A DNA stretch of 64,000 nt, taken from assembly GCA_000507305.1 (NCBI GenBank), contig DF241051.1, forward strand, positions 66,256-130,255, in the 5' to 3' direction. This DNA comes from Breviolum minutum Mf 1.05b.01 (taxonomy: Eukaryota > Sar > Dinophyceae > Suessiales > Symbiodiniaceae). Position 1 is the stretch's first letter. Each line of letters begins with the position of its first letter. The notes beneath the pieces were generated by a model. The model was not told where the DNA came from. It worked only from the letters and a program-made list of their open reading frames with translations, and did not search any database. A program made the translations under genes and the position numbers. Of this stretch, positions 20,310 to 31,279 are shown in pieces.

Positions 20310-20522
20310 TTACAATACCCACTTACAATTGGAATAATTCTCGTGGTGGTGGTTGTCATAGCTGCCTTTACGGCTAGCTTCATTTGTGACAGTGGCGGCG
20401 GCAAAGATGGATTACTGGGTGGTGCTTGGAAGGGAGCCATCGTACGAAAACCCAAACTTCCACATGTCAAACGTGAACCTGGTGGCGCTCGGCGTGTGAG
20501 GGCCAGTGGCCATAATTCGTGA
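20310..20522 (+). CDS. Candidate terminal exon with one transmembrane helix
   Basis: Acceptor-like TTCCTAG at 20303-20309, then 70 codons to TGA. It starts LQYPLTIGIILVVVVVIAAF and continues TASFICDSGGGKDG: a strongly hydrophobic helix of about 18-20 residues. A basic tail follows (GAIVRKPKLPHVKREPGGAR, RVRASGHNS). This is the layout of a C-terminal membrane anchor with a basic side, but orientation and function are unknown. GC-rich compared with flanks. Confidence 0.5.
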   Translation, partial: LQYPLTIGIILVVVVVIAAFTASFICDSGGGKDGLLGGAWKGAIVRKPKLPHVKREPGGARRVRASGHNS

Positions 20523-20666
20523 AAAATCCGCTTGGATTTTGTGTGTCGGACGGCAGCTCTAACGAGACAGTGGTGACCTGGAAGAATTTTCCAAACCGCG
20601 CCAGGTTTCGTGAACAGCACATCTTAGATGTTTCGGAAGGTTTGTCCTCCCACCACCAATGGAAAG

Positions 20667-20774
20667 CTAGGTGGTAGCAACTCAAACATGTTTTTATTTC
20701 ACCCCGAAAATTGGAGAAGATTTCCAATTTGGCGAGCATATTTTTCAGATGGCTTGGTTCAACCACCAACTAGT
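20667..20774 (+). mobile_element. Family A MITE copy 3
   Basis: CTAGGTGGTAGCAACTCAAA to ACCACCAACTAG; interior CACCCCGAAAATTGGAG. No clear target duplication. Confidence 0.8.
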
Positions 20775-20811
20775 AATGGAAACTTTAAGATGTTTTTCTT
20801 CAGGATTTGCA

Positions 20812-20923
20812 GGATCCCCCCAAGAGCTAGGGAGCCCCTGGTGGGTTTGGGGACGTTCAGGTGAAGGTCTTTCCCAAGATGTGCAAACTGCTGCAGGTTC
20901 CTTGGCCAAGAAAAAACTGGATT
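20812..20923 (+). CDS. Candidate terminal exon, unidentified
   Basis: After TTCTTCAG (or ATTTGCAG nine bases later) the frame reads SPQELGSPWWVWGRSGEGLS, QDVQTAAGSLAKKKLD and ends with TAG at 20921-20923. It lies 37 bp past family A copy 3. No domain recognised. Confidence 0.4.
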
Positions 20924-20994
20924 AGTATATTTTTGGAACCTTCATTCTAGTTGCCATCACCGTGATTTCAAATGGAGAAAAATGCGAACTTTAA

Positions 20995-21120
20995 GGTTGA
21001 TGGAAGTAAGAGATCCCAAACAACCTATCTGTTGAGATGTGTTTTTGTTGCCTTGTAAATAATGGAATAAACAACCTCAACCTCAACTGGTTAGCCGGAT
21101 TTCTGGTTGCCATCAACGGT
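20995..21120 (-). mobile_element. Family C MITE copy 3
   Basis: GTTGATGGAAGTAAGAGATC to GGATTTCTGGTTGCCATCAA. The CGGATTTCTGG arm is at the right, so it lies in the reverse orientation to copy 1. Confidence 0.75.
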
Positions 21121-21791
21121 CCGGTAGTTTCATGGGACTTTTAAGGGCACCCCCCTGGATGGAGCTTCGGAAAGCCAGGCTGATGGAAGGAGCGGGGCCC
21201 CGCGTTTCACGGTTCGCCCCGTTTCGGATGCGAGGTATCTAACAGGATGACGGTCGACATGACTTAGGGTGTGCATTGGGGCCTCAAAATAGACCTTTAT
21301 TTCCCAATGTTGCTAGGAAGGGTTGAGGTTTCACCCCAATCTATGACTATCATTAGCCGTAGGTGGTTTCAAACATGCCTTTGAGTATGATCATTGGAGA
21401 AGATACAAATTTCACAAGTAGTGCTGTTTCTTACCTTTCTTACCTAATTACCGGAGAAACCACCTAACATAGAATTTTCTTCAAAGCTTCATGCCATACT
21501 TGGATGTCCCGGGAGGGAAGTGAATGAATCAAAGGTTAGCATCAGTGGGTTATAACCCCAATATACTTCTTTTATAAGTAGGTGAAATAACCCGTTGATC
21601 CTAACCATTGATCCTATCTTCAAGAGTTCCAGCTAAGAACTCAAAACTGTTGAAACAACATCCAAAAACCCATATGCATTTTGGATAAATTATAGCGACC
21701 TGTTCCTGCCCGTTGGTCACCCTAAAATCTGCTTTAACTTTAGTAAAGGAATCCTTCCAAAATGCCATTAATTCAGGTTTAGGAATTATAA
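21121..21791. other. Non-coding stretch
   Basis: No gene supported. 21579-21605 holds AGGTGAAATAACCCGTTGAT plus CCTAAC, shared with 30283-30309. Confidence 0.4.
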
Positions 21792-21898
21792 CTAGGTCGT
21801 GGTTTCAAATATCTTTCATTTTCATCCCTATTTGGGGAAATGATCAAATTGGACGTTCGCATATTTTTCTCAGATGGGTTGGTTCAACCACCAAGTAG
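21792..21898 (+). mobile_element. Family A MITE copy 4
   Basis: CTAGGTCGTGGTTTCAAATA to CAACCACCAAGTAG, flanked by duplicated ATAA. Confidence 0.85.
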
Positions 21899-24394
21899 AT
21901 AAGATGATTTGCCCAGAGTGCATTGTTTAAGAGGAACAGTTAGGAAAATCCATCGGAAGATTTCCAAGGATCAAGAGTTTTCATACGCCTACGCAACTTG
22001 ATTCCCAGGTCAACGACAAGGTTGTTTTTGTTGCCCCCCATCTCTGCTTGGTGGTGAACGCGGTTAAAAAAGTTCATTGACCAATCAAGAGTATCTTCAC
22101 TTCAACGAAAAGGAAGGCCCCCAAATATGCTGGAAAATCAGAAACAGACGTTTGGAAGAAAACCAACGAACTTTTAGGTGTCCCCCAGTTTTCGGGAGTA
22201 TCATATGGGATATGGAACAGAGGGGCCAACATCCAGTTTGACCACCTTTTTTTCCTTGTTTGAGGCGATCGAGGTCGCTTGGCCGAAGCGAAGGCACGAA
22301 GAGGCACCGGTTTTTTGCAAAAGGGTGTGGGAGCTTGCACAAATGCCCCAAGTTTGGATAACAGGTCAGGATTCCACATAACATGATATGTGTCTTATTT
22401 CCTGCATTCGCATTTATAGATACTGAATATATATATATATACATATATATATATATGGATCTTTATTTTTATTTATATATACGAACGGTCACCCCCAATC
22501 ACTTTTAACCAAGCTACATTGGGCTTATTATACTTTGTTGATGAATGATCAGCATGGATTCCGGGACTGAACATATTTAAAAGATATTCTTTGGTGAATC
22601 AAACGCAGAAGTGGTGAATGTGTTGCCTCAAGGGCTTGCACTTGATGGTAGGATAGTATCATGCAACAAAAACTATACCTTTTAAATTTCACATGGATAC
22701 CAAGAATTTCCATGTGTGAAATTAAGATGCCGTTTCACACCTTGAGGAGTGAAATCGACCTACTTGCGAATGACAGCAAGAATACACTCACCAAACACCA
22801 CCCCAGAACTTTAAACATGAGTCATGAACACATGGGTGCGACTATTTATACATGTGTATATATATATAATGTTTTGGTTTTCTATACAATTATATGTTTC
22901 TTCTTCACCTACACAATTTTTCCATGAAAATTCACCATGTTCAAGTCTTTTTTTTTAAATAGATCTGGACATTGGAGAAATCTCATGGTCTTCTTCCAGG
23001 CCGTGTTGGAATCCCGCTTCGCACGGCTGCACCCGGGCACCTTCGTGGTCGTCGCTTGGTCATTGCATTAGGATGGTCCCCTTCCCAATAACAGTGGGAA
23101 ATGAAGAGTTTTTTTGTTGTTTTTTTCAGCATCCCGGAACTTAAAAAAAAGTAAGGTTCCTGTTAGTAACTGCTATCTTAAGAGGGGGAGGTCCCATCGA
23201 ATCAACTCCGGGCATTATGGTTTTTTTTTGCGTTTTTTTTTACCACGAGTTGGCCCGAATTTTTCCAAGTACCTTCAAGGTAGGCAGTGAACCAAAAAAA
23301 ACTGGTTGTTTAGATCGTGTTGGAGGGATGAGATTTTACCTCAAATGATACTTCAGAGTGAGTGATTGTAAGTTGGGTTGTAACCATACTCAACCCCCTT
23401 GCAAGTTGGTTGTTTCCCTTCCTCTAAATGCTGTGAAATGTATGTGAGATATACAAACCCAAGGTGCAATGATGAACGTAGCATCTTCACCACCATGCCT
23501 GCCGCCCCAAGGAACATACCGCAGACACCAACCAGCGAATCAAGATTCATTGTGACGTGGTTGAAAGCTGAGGATAGGCATGTCAGAGCCACTTAAAAAG
23601 AGAACCAGATGATAGCATCCAAGGTTGATTTTGGTCAAACCATATATGCGTATATGCTCTATATGTATATATTTACATAGAGGTCGTTAATCATGTGGCA
23701 TGGTGCTTAATGTTGATTTACTTGAATCTCGTCTTTTTCAAGATGAGTTCTTCGTTTTTTTGAACTTGGGTATTCCTCACCATTTGGTAAAGGTGTTTGG
23801 CATTTTTGGTCAGGCAAATCTAGGTTTCTGTAGGGGATGAAATCCTTCGCTTTTACAATGCACTCGGTGATCCTTCTTTGGTGTTTCTCGTTGATGATGA
23901 ATCACAAAGTGCAAGACACATATCCAACTTCGTCGCTGCATGCTTACGCACTTCTTGTAATTGTTGTCTGAGTTGTTTTAAGTCAAAAGAACTGTAATTT
24001 TTCTTAGGTGTGGCCATAGGTCAAATTAAGGGTATTAGAGGGACCCCCAAAATTGGTATTGGCATGCCCATTTTGGGGGTCCAATCATTTTGACCCATAG
24101 CTATTTGGCAGTTTTCAATAGGAACTTCACTTTGGATCCACGATGGAGCCAGAAAAAAACACAACCAGCACATCTCTGGAATGATACTGATTTTGTTGCA
24201 TTGCTTGCTATACTACTAGATAGTTCTCATCAAACGTCCAAAAGCGTGTGGGTTTTGTGAATGTATCCCTGAGGTTCAGCTTTGGTGAATGTACATCCTT
24301 GAGGGTTTGTGTATACATAGCAAGTTATAGCTTTTGTACGTGTGCACACATATACATGATATGCTTATGTATATATATGCTCCCCCCCCCCCCC
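21899..24394. other. Mostly non-coding stretch before the gap
   Basis: 22423-22460 is a TA repeat. 22686-22725 is a short hairpin (AATTTCACATGGA / TCCATGTGTGAAATT). 23399-23596 has weak open frames on both strands. 24009-24105 is a hairpin. No supported gene. Confidence 0.35.
24009..24105. repeat. Singleton hairpin
   Basis: CATAGGTCAAAT and GAGGGACCCCCAAAATT pair with ATTTTGGGGGTCC and ATTTTGACCCATAG. Confidence 0.6.
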
Positions 24395-25075
24395 NNNNNN
24401 NNNNNNNNNNNNNNNNNNNNNNNNNNNNNNNNNNNNNNNNNNNNNNNNNNNNNNNNNNNNNNNNNNNNNNNNNNNNNNNNNNNNNNNNNNNNNNNNNNNN
24501 NNNNNNNNNNNNNNNNNNNNNNNNNNNNNNNNNNNNNNNNNNNNNNNNNNNNNNNNNNNNNNNNNNNNNNNNNNNNNNNNNNNNNNNNNNNNNNNNNNNN
24601 NNNNNNNNNNNNNNNNNNNNNNNNNNNNNNNNNNNNNNNNNNNNNNNNNNNNNNNNNNNNNNNNNNNNNNNNNNNNNNNNNNNNNNNNNNNNNNNNNNNN
24701 NNNNNNNNNNNNNNNNNNNNNNNNNNNNNNNNNNNNNNNNNNNNNNNNNNNNNNNNNNNNNNNNNNNNNNNNNNNNNNNNNNNNNNNNNNNNNNNNNNNN
24801 NNNNNNNNNNNNNNNNNNNNNNNNNNNNNNNNNNNNNNNNNNNNNNNNNNNNNNNNNNNNNNNNNNNNNNNNNNNNNNNNNNNNNNNNNNNNNNNNNNNN
24901 NNNNNNNNNNNNNNNNNNNNNNNNNNNNNNNNNNNNNNNNNNNNNNNNNNNNNNNNNNNNNNNNNNNNNNNNNNNNNNNNNNNNNNNNNNNNNNNNNNNN
25001 NNNNNNNNNNNNNNNNNNNNNNNNNNNNNNNNNNNNNNNNNNNNNNNNNNNNNNNNNNNNNNNNNNNNNNNNNNN
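24395..25075. other. Assembly gap (681 N) after a poly-C run
   Basis: 24382-24394 is all C, then N to 25075. Open frames across it are meaningless. Confidence 1.
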
Positions 25076-25236
25076 GGGTGACCATATATATATATATATT
25101 CATACTTGCGTTTGTGTCTAGATAGTGTGGATTATATGTGAGTTTACATAATATGACATGCACCCCAATATCCATAAGACCCCAAGGGCAAGGTACATCT
25201 CTTCCTCTAAACTTCCGTATTGTCAACATTGATCAG

Positions 25237-25334
25237 GTGGCATTGAGAATCCAAGCAACGTCACCATGGCCATTGCTGAGATGGAGCTTAGCTGGAAGGA
25301 GGGCAGATGCTATTTGGTGGACGCGGCTTGGATT
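25237..25334 (+). CDS. Candidate internal exon, unidentified
   Basis: Acceptor TTGATCAG (25229-25236), two bases of a split codon, then GIENPSNVTMAIAEMELSWK and EGRCYLVDAAWI, ending before GTGATAG. The frame is closed just upstream by TGA, so the acceptor is well placed. Another frame is also open here, but this one has the more protein-like sequence. The family A copy 5 relic begins only eight bases after the exon end. Confidence 0.45.
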
Positions 25335-25342
25335 GTGATAGC

Positions 25343-25443
25343 CCACCACGTTCGAAAGGAATCTTTTTCATTGTCACCCCGAACTTTGGGGAAGATTCCC
25401 AGTTTGACTAGAATTCTTCAAATGGGTTGAAACCACCAACGAG
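25343..25443 (+). mobile_element. Family A MITE copy 5, degraded
   Basis: Left arm decayed (CCACCACGTTCGAAAGG). Interior CACCCCGAACTTTGGGGAAG and the right end GGTTGAAACCACCAACGAG are clear. Confidence 0.65.
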
Positions 25444-25631
25444 ACAACCTGTGCTCCAAAGGTGTGTAGAACCAAACTTAGCCATAGCCGAAACCTTCTA
25501 GATGAGAGTGCAAGGGCTTCACTGTCGTTCCTTTTTGGTTTGGGAGATGCTGCCGGCAAAACATCTTCTCAATTTTATATACGCGTAAATTATTAACTTT
25601 CCAAGAAAACATGTCTACCGTATACTTGCAG

Positions 25632-25717
25632 CCTTGCGGTTCGCCTTGCTCAAGAAAAACCGGAAGATTCGCGATTCGAAAAACCAAAGCAAAGGCAGAT
25701 GTCAAAAAATGAGGTGA
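25632..25717 (+). CDS. Candidate short terminal exon, basic
   Basis: Acceptor ACTTGCAG (25624-25631), then LRFALLKKNRKIRDSKNQSK and GRCQKMR to TGA. Highly basic. Short, so could be chance. Confidence 0.3.
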
Positions 25718-25955
25718 AAATGAGGTGAAGACAAAGAATTCCATGCAACTCGATGGTCGATGTGCTTTTTTCCATCGGAAAGTTTTGCCACGGTTAAAAG
25801 CGCCACCTGGGTTTGTTTTCTTCGCCAGGTTCAAGGACGGCCCACGAGTCGAGATTTTGAAAGTGTGGTTTTTTTGTGGGGTATATTTTGAATCCAATTA
25901 TGTTTGCTTGAATTTCAACAAGTTTCCATTTTGATGTTTGATGTTCATTGTTTGT

Positions 25956-26057
25956 CTAGGTGGTGGTGTCAAATATTTTTTAATTTCACCCCCTACTTGG
26001 GGAAGATTTCCAATTTGACGAGCATATTTTTCAGATGGGTTGAAACCACCAACTAAG
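25956..26057 (+). mobile_element. Family A MITE copy 6
   Basis: CTAGGTGGTGGTGTCAAATA to ACCACCAACTAAG (terminal variant), flanked by duplicated TTGT. Confidence 0.85.
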
Positions 26058-26718
26058 TTGTTGTGGGAATGAACATCCAAAAACCAAAAATTATCGCCCT
26101 TTCTGAAGCCATTTTGGGTGACTTTTTTATCGCTTCCGGGCGCACGGCTGTACGGTAGCAATGCCGCGGACCTTATTTGAGGTAACGCGGCCGCGGGGTG
26201 TATTTCAGCGGTTCCCAGCTGTTTTGAAAAAAGGAAGGGTGAAGCCGGAACCTCAAAATCAGCCCCAAAAATGAACAGGACATTCATTTGAACCAACCTG
26301 TATTGCAAATTAGTGACTATCAGAGTGTTAGAAGTTAAGTTATTATTCATAGATTCATAGCAATGCGACATCTTCCCATCTCCATGACTTTGGATTCCAG
26401 TCGTTAGTTTTCCGGGGGTGCTAAGCCAGTAGTTGGTAAAATTTGATGATCGTCACAAAATTCGTGATTGGAAAAAAACAGCCATGGGTTTCTTCAGAGG
26501 ATGATTCATAAGTATGGCTTGTCCACCCTGGAAGGCCACTATTTTTTCGAAGAAATCCTTCTAACCAGTTGAGATTACCAGTCAAGGCATAGTTGATGGC
26601 TTGGATATTTGGTGGTCAAAAATGAAATCCATGGAGTTGAGAAATTGCCCAAAAAACTAGGAGTCAAACAGTGATCATTTTACTCTATATAAGTCTTCCA
26701 AATTCTTCAAATACTTTG

Positions 26719-26819
26719 CTAGGTGGTGGTTTCAAATATGTTTTATTTTCACCCCTATTTGGGGAAGATTCCCATTTTGACTAATATTTTTCAAAGGGGT
26801 TGGTTCAACCACCAACTAG
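26719..26819 (+). mobile_element. Family A MITE copy 7
   Basis: A near-consensus copy: CTAGGTGGTGGTTTCAAATA to CAACCACCAACTAG, flanked by duplicated TTTG. Confidence 0.9.
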
Positions 26820-27735
26820 TTTGAGACGGAGGACCCCTGTGAAATCCCAGCAGAAGTTTGGGTGAAGGGACTTACAGGGACTTTCAGTCTTGATCATCCC
26901 TTGTAGAAAAATTACGTTGAAAAATCACTTAACAGCTCCGTAACACAGATTTGCAAGCATGTGATGAATTTTCAGGTACTATATTAATATAGATGATGCC
27001 ATGAATGTATGAAAAAATATCCTACCGTTCAAACAAAGCTGCCCATCTTGAAGGCGGCCTTGTTGCAAGCCGTCAGCAATGACAATGCAGAAGAGGTGGG
27101 TTTTATGAAGCTACCCCATTAGGTACCTCCCTTGATCATTTTATCGCCCAGTTGATTTTGTGTTCCATGAGAAATATATAATCTTCAAGATGGCCCATGT
27201 TCCAGCTATGTTTCATAAGAAGAAGGTATGGTAAAAAAAAATGTCTAAGACATGCAGAAGAAGTGAATATGGAGTGAATATACAATGCATTCTCAAAGAG
27301 GTGAACAGAGAAACACATAGACTCAGACTGGAAAAACCATGGTAACCCTGGAACGGGAAGCCACCCAGACAGGTTGGGGGTGTGGTTCCTTTTTCACCTA
27401 TCATGGGAGTGGAGATTTGCATCATTTTTGATATCCTTGAATACTAAAAACCATCTTCCAAATGCCTATACTCCAATTACATCAATGTCAATTTACTTTC
27501 ATGATTGTTGGAGGTAGGGTATTACATGGTAAGAATGAAAAGAACCGAAAATGTATCTTAGTTTCCAGTTGGCTAATGTGACTATGTCAATTTTCCCTGA
27601 AAAAACTTCCTTGGATCGTGCTGAAGTTTCGGTGAGTTTAGCTTTGACCCTCAGATTTTTTTTAAACTGAAACCGCGGTCACCTCCTTTTTTTGAGGGAA
27701 AATTTTCGGGAAGTTTCACCGGGAGGTGTCCTCAG
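26820..27735. other. Non-coding stretch
   Basis: No exon supported; short frames on both strands without borders. Confidence 0.4.
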
Positions 27736-27850
27736 CTTTAAAGATGGCTGAAGAGGAGGATTTGGTAGCTGTTCGGGTCCGAGCCTCGGGGGTGGGCGTT
27801 GTGGGTGGGGAGGCTGGTGAGAGATTTCACCACCCACACACCGTCCTCTA
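27736..27850 (+). CDS. Candidate exon interrupted by family A copy 8
   Basis: Acceptor TCCTCAG (27729-27735), then LKMAEEEDLVAVRVRASGVG and VVGGEAGERFHHPHTVLY. It stays coding-like right up to the 4-bp target duplication TCTA of the MITE at 27851, where a TAG from the element would end translation. If the element and one TCTA are ignored, the same frame continues as YYPRPPAFPG to about 27978. So the insertion appears to lie in a coding exon, or the element is spliced or tolerated. GC-rich. No domain recognised. Confidence 0.5.
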
Positions 27851-27947
27851 CTAGGTGGTGGTTTCAAACATTTTTATTTTTACCCCTATTTGGGGAAGAT
27901 TACCATTTTGACTAATATTTTTCAAATGGGTTGAAACCACCAACTAG
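27851..27947 (+). mobile_element. Family A MITE copy 8, inside coding-like sequence
   Basis: CTAGGTGGTGGTTTCAAACA to GAAACCACCAACTAG, flanked by duplicated TCTA. Coding-like sequence abuts the left side and resumes on the right. Confidence 0.9.
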
Positions 27948-28349
27948 TCTATTACCCCCGCCCCCCAGCTTTTCCAGGATGCTAATAATCCACCAGGATT
28001 AATTGGAATTTCTTTAGGTTCGGGGATCCCGAACTAAAGCTTCATTTGCCACGACTGCATGCTGGGAGCCCAAAAGATGTTGAGACTCACACGCCTCAGG
28101 GTGTGATTTTTTTTTATTCTACCAAGTTGATGGCCAACATTCTAGGAATTCCTTCCACAGTATGATGTGTCTGTTTTAAAATTAGTGATTCCCAAGTGTT
28201 CGAAACCCAAAATCAACCCCCTCATATGAACTTTCATCAACTTAAAAATCATCCGGACCAAACACTATAAAAATCTCTTCCCCACAACAAAAAAACAGAA
28301 GCTGTTGTCTTTCCGACATGTCCCTACTTTAGTTGTTGGGTTTTTTGGT

Positions 28350-28545
28350 CGGATTTTTTCGTTGCATCCCCTTGCCTCGGTCCTTGGTTCATCTCCTTTC
28401 CGAGGAGCTGCTGGAGTTGCGGGTGAAGCCTACCTTCAACAATCCCAACAATCCAAAGGCCTTCTTTCACTCCGTGGCAAGTTACCTGGCTTCCATATGG
28501 TGGTTGGGGCGGCTGGTGGTGGTTGGCCAGCCACCTGCTGTTGTT
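28350..28545 (+). CDS. Candidate exon, unidentified
   Basis: Frame reading LPRSLVHLLSEELLELRVKP, TFNNPNNPKAFFHSVASYLA and SIWWLGRLVVVGQPPAV. Amphipathic then hydrophobic, possibly membrane-associated. A second frame is open too; no decisive splice border. Confidence 0.3.
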
Positions 28546-28803
28546 TTTGTTGGGGGGGGTTGAAATAAGGGAAAAAGTTGGTGATATACCTATAATTTTT
28601 TTGGGGGGGAAATACTTGGAAATATACTTAAGTTAGGGTTGGGATGCTTATTTCTCGAAACTTTGGCGAAAAGTCCAGCACGTGGAGCGAGTCAGGATAA
28701 ATGTTGATTTTTTTCTGATGAAAATTCCACTGAAATCAACGAGTGATTATATTGGAGCCGAGGGGAATTTTTGAGGTGACTACTTTGGAGCTACCGCCCT
28801 CCA

Positions 28804-28906
28804 CCTTCCCTAAAACTAATGGCTTGCCCCTGAAAAATGATGAGAAAATACTGTCCTTTTGGGAAAGCCTATGTTTTCAGGGGCGAAGTGTTAGTTTTAG
28901 GGAAGG
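28804..28906. repeat. Singleton hairpin
   Basis: CTTCCCTAAAACTAATGGCT and GCCCCTGAAAA pair with TTTTCAGGGGC and TTAGTTTTAGGGAAGG. Confidence 0.65.
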
Positions 28907-29340
28907 TATCTGGCATTCAGTTTCATACGTGGAACCCTAAACAACCATCAAAGAAATTGATGTTTAACCAAACAGCCATTAAAAGATGGATGTTTCGGGC
29001 ACCAGGTACGTGTTTTTTCTATGACAGGTTGATCCATCTTAACCAAAACAGCTACCGACCATTGGGTTGATTGAAGTCACGGGTGACGGGTTTGCGAGAG
29101 GTGTTTGTCGTGTCACAAACCTGCAGCAATGGGGTTTCTATGCAGAAAAAGTTGTTAGAGAATCATGAAGACTTTTGATGGTTGGGAAATCAAGAAAACA
29201 AAACGGTTCATACCATAAATGCACTAATATGAATCCATGTATATATATATACTGTAAATTTCCCAGTCTTTGCCAGGGGTCAAGTAGTAAAATTGTCCAA
29301 GTTGCTGAAGCATCAAACCCACTGGTACCAACTGGGCATC

Positions 29341-29425
29341 CTGCAGGTTTTGGGCTCGACTTCGCCTTGGATGAGAGCATCACCCAACTGGCACAACGCA
29401 TCTTGGGCCACGTTGACACAGTGGG
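29341..29425 (+). CDS. Weak candidate exon
   Basis: Reads FGLDFALDESITQLAQRILG and HVDT after CCTGCAG (29340-29346). Short and with competing frames. Confidence 0.2.
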
Positions 29426-29653
29426 TTTAAAAGGATTTCCATCAAATTCCAAGAGGATATTTACCACTAGATATCTCCCAATATCATAGAATCCTCATAT
29501 AGATGTCTATCCCAATAAATATCTCTCAATATCATTATTGACTTATATTGATAACCCTCCCTATTCGCATTCAAGTTTTCCGAAAAGGTGACCCCCACGT
29601 AATGGATGATTCAAGCTGGATTGGATTTTCTAGGGTGAAAGATATCCAAAAAA

Positions 29654-29757
29654 TACCCCCACGAAAACTAACATGACAATGGGAAATCCACAATATGAAA
29701 ATGTATATCCTATTGAAAACAGGGATTTTCCAATGTCATGTTGGTTTTCAGGGGTGT
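29654..29757. mobile_element. Family B hairpin MITE copy 2
   Basis: TACCCCCACGAAAACTAACA and TGACAATGGGAAATCC pair with GGGATTTTCCAATGTCATG and TTTTCAGGGGTGTA. TA at both ends. Loop orientation as in copy 1. Confidence 0.75.
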
Positions 29758-30173
29758 ACACTGGAAGATCAAATTCAGATGGGCACCGAAACCTTTTGGA
29801 ATGTTGCTTTAGGAACCCGAATCATGGCGGAGATAGACGAGATATGTCGATTCAAGTGGAGATATGTTCCAAAACCTGATGGAATGTTCGTTTTGGAACC
29901 AAAAGTGCCACCAATTCTGGTGGAGATAGACGAATTCCACGGCAACCAATCGGTTGGGACCTGCCAATTTTCTTTGAAATGACCTGGTGGTATGTGAGCG
30001 TAGCACCTGAACAGTAAAAAAAAGGTTGTTTGGACTAAGAACTGTTGATTCATCCAGTCGTACAACAAAACTCTTTTTTGTATTTTCTTGTCATTCTCAG
30101 ATGGTTGAAAACACTCTTAGTTTTTTAATTGCCCCATGACCTTCTCATCATTTCTCATCATAGTCAAAAATAT

Positions 30174-30284
30174 ACACTCCGGTAAACCAACATAGCTGGC
30201 TGGAACATGGACCCGGATTGAAGATGTAATTTCCTATTAGAAATGGGGATATTCCAGCCAGCTATGTTAGTTTACCAGAGGGTA
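30174..30284. mobile_element. Family B hairpin MITE copy 3
   Basis: CTCCGGTAAACCAACATAGC and TGGCTGGAA pair with TTCCAGCCAGCTATGTTAG and TTTACCAGAGGG; TA on both sides. The inner stem (GCTGGCTGGAA) differs from copy 1 but pairs with its own partner. Confidence 0.8.
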
Positions 30285-30511
30285 GGTGAAATAACCCATT
30301 GATCCTAACTTCCTGGGAAGAGATTGGAAAACATATAATACTAGTAGTCAAACATATAACTCTCATTGTTTTCACCATTTGCCATGGTGAAGCTTTGCAA
30401 AAAAACGCTTGGGGACAAACGGACCTTTCAGGCAACGAGAAGATGGAAGCCTTTCAGGTGCTTGACGCTTTGGTTCCTTGGAAGTTGTTTAAAGTGCGCC
30501 AAAAGGCTTCT

Positions 30512-30655
30512 ACTTAGAGAGGTTCAGGATACTTAGTTACTGGTTATATGTAGGTGTATACCCTCAGTTAGGGGACATATAACCCTGACCCACTTATAGA
30601 GGTTATAACCCTGGTTACTATCCACTTACTAAGTATCCTGAACCTCTAAGTAGGT
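30512..30655. mobile_element. Singleton hairpin MITE, D-like, TA-flanked
   Basis: CTTAGAGAGGTTCAGGATAC (then TTAG) pairs exactly with the segment ending CTAAGTATCCTGAACCTC. TA flanks both ends. Confidence 0.7.
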
Positions 30656-30733
30656 AATTTTAGGGAATAATGATGTAAGTAAGGGACTATCAACCACCAT
30701 CATCCCCGAAAATAAGGCCTTATTAACACTTAA

Positions 30734-30843
30734 CTAGGTGGTGGCAACTCAAACATGTATTTAGTTTTGCCCCGAAAATTGCGGAAGATGAACCCTTTTT
30801 GACGAGCGTATGTTTCAAAGGGGTTGGTTCAACCACCAACTAG
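30734..30843 (+). mobile_element. Family A MITE copy 9
   Basis: CTAGGTGGTGGCAACTCAAA to CAACCACCAACTAG. A half-hairpin CCGAAAATAAGGCCTTATTA precedes it (30708-30727). Confidence 0.85.
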
Positions 30844-31159
30844 GTTTTTGTTGGCCTTGAATTCTCATACTTTGCCGAGATGAGATGATATTCTGATACA
30901 CACTGGAGGTTTGGAAGATGATTTTCCTTCGCTAAATGGGTGAAGTGTAGGTTCCATGTTAATTTGCCAGGGTGCATACAAATATATTTGAGAGTTGAGC
31001 AAAAGGTCCATGAAAGGGGTTTCCTTTCCGTAGGACTTTGGGTACGTAATGAATAATCTCGGCTCAAAGTTTTTTTCTGAAATGGCGAAAGATGTTTTTC
31101 ATGGCTAAAGGGTTGGCTTGGAGAAAGATCGTGTATACATACATGGCCGAAGATTATGT

Positions 31160-31279
31160 ACGTACATACGTACATACATACATACATACATACATACATA
31201 CATACATACATACATACATACATACATACATACATACATACATACATACACACATACATACATACATACATACATACAT
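31160..31279. repeat. TACA tetranucleotide microsatellite
   Basis: About 120 bp of TACA/CATA units with a single CACACA interruption near 31249. Confidence 0.95.

Noticed and set aside
24248-25229. Long open frames of 263-317 codons on both strands
   Set aside because: They run across the N gap and have no real sequence.
26100-26130. Spliced-leader-like word AAGCCATTTTGGGTGA
   Set aside because: Matches only the middle of the dinoflagellate spliced leader; the ends differ and there is no donor after it. Likely chance.
29695-29982. Forward frame reading RIMAEIDEICRFKWRYVPKP
   Set aside because: Open, but includes the right arm of a family B hairpin and has no convincing border; two frames are open.
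31160-31279. Regular repeat array as a possible CRISPR
   Set aside because: Pure TACA tetranucleotide without spacers.
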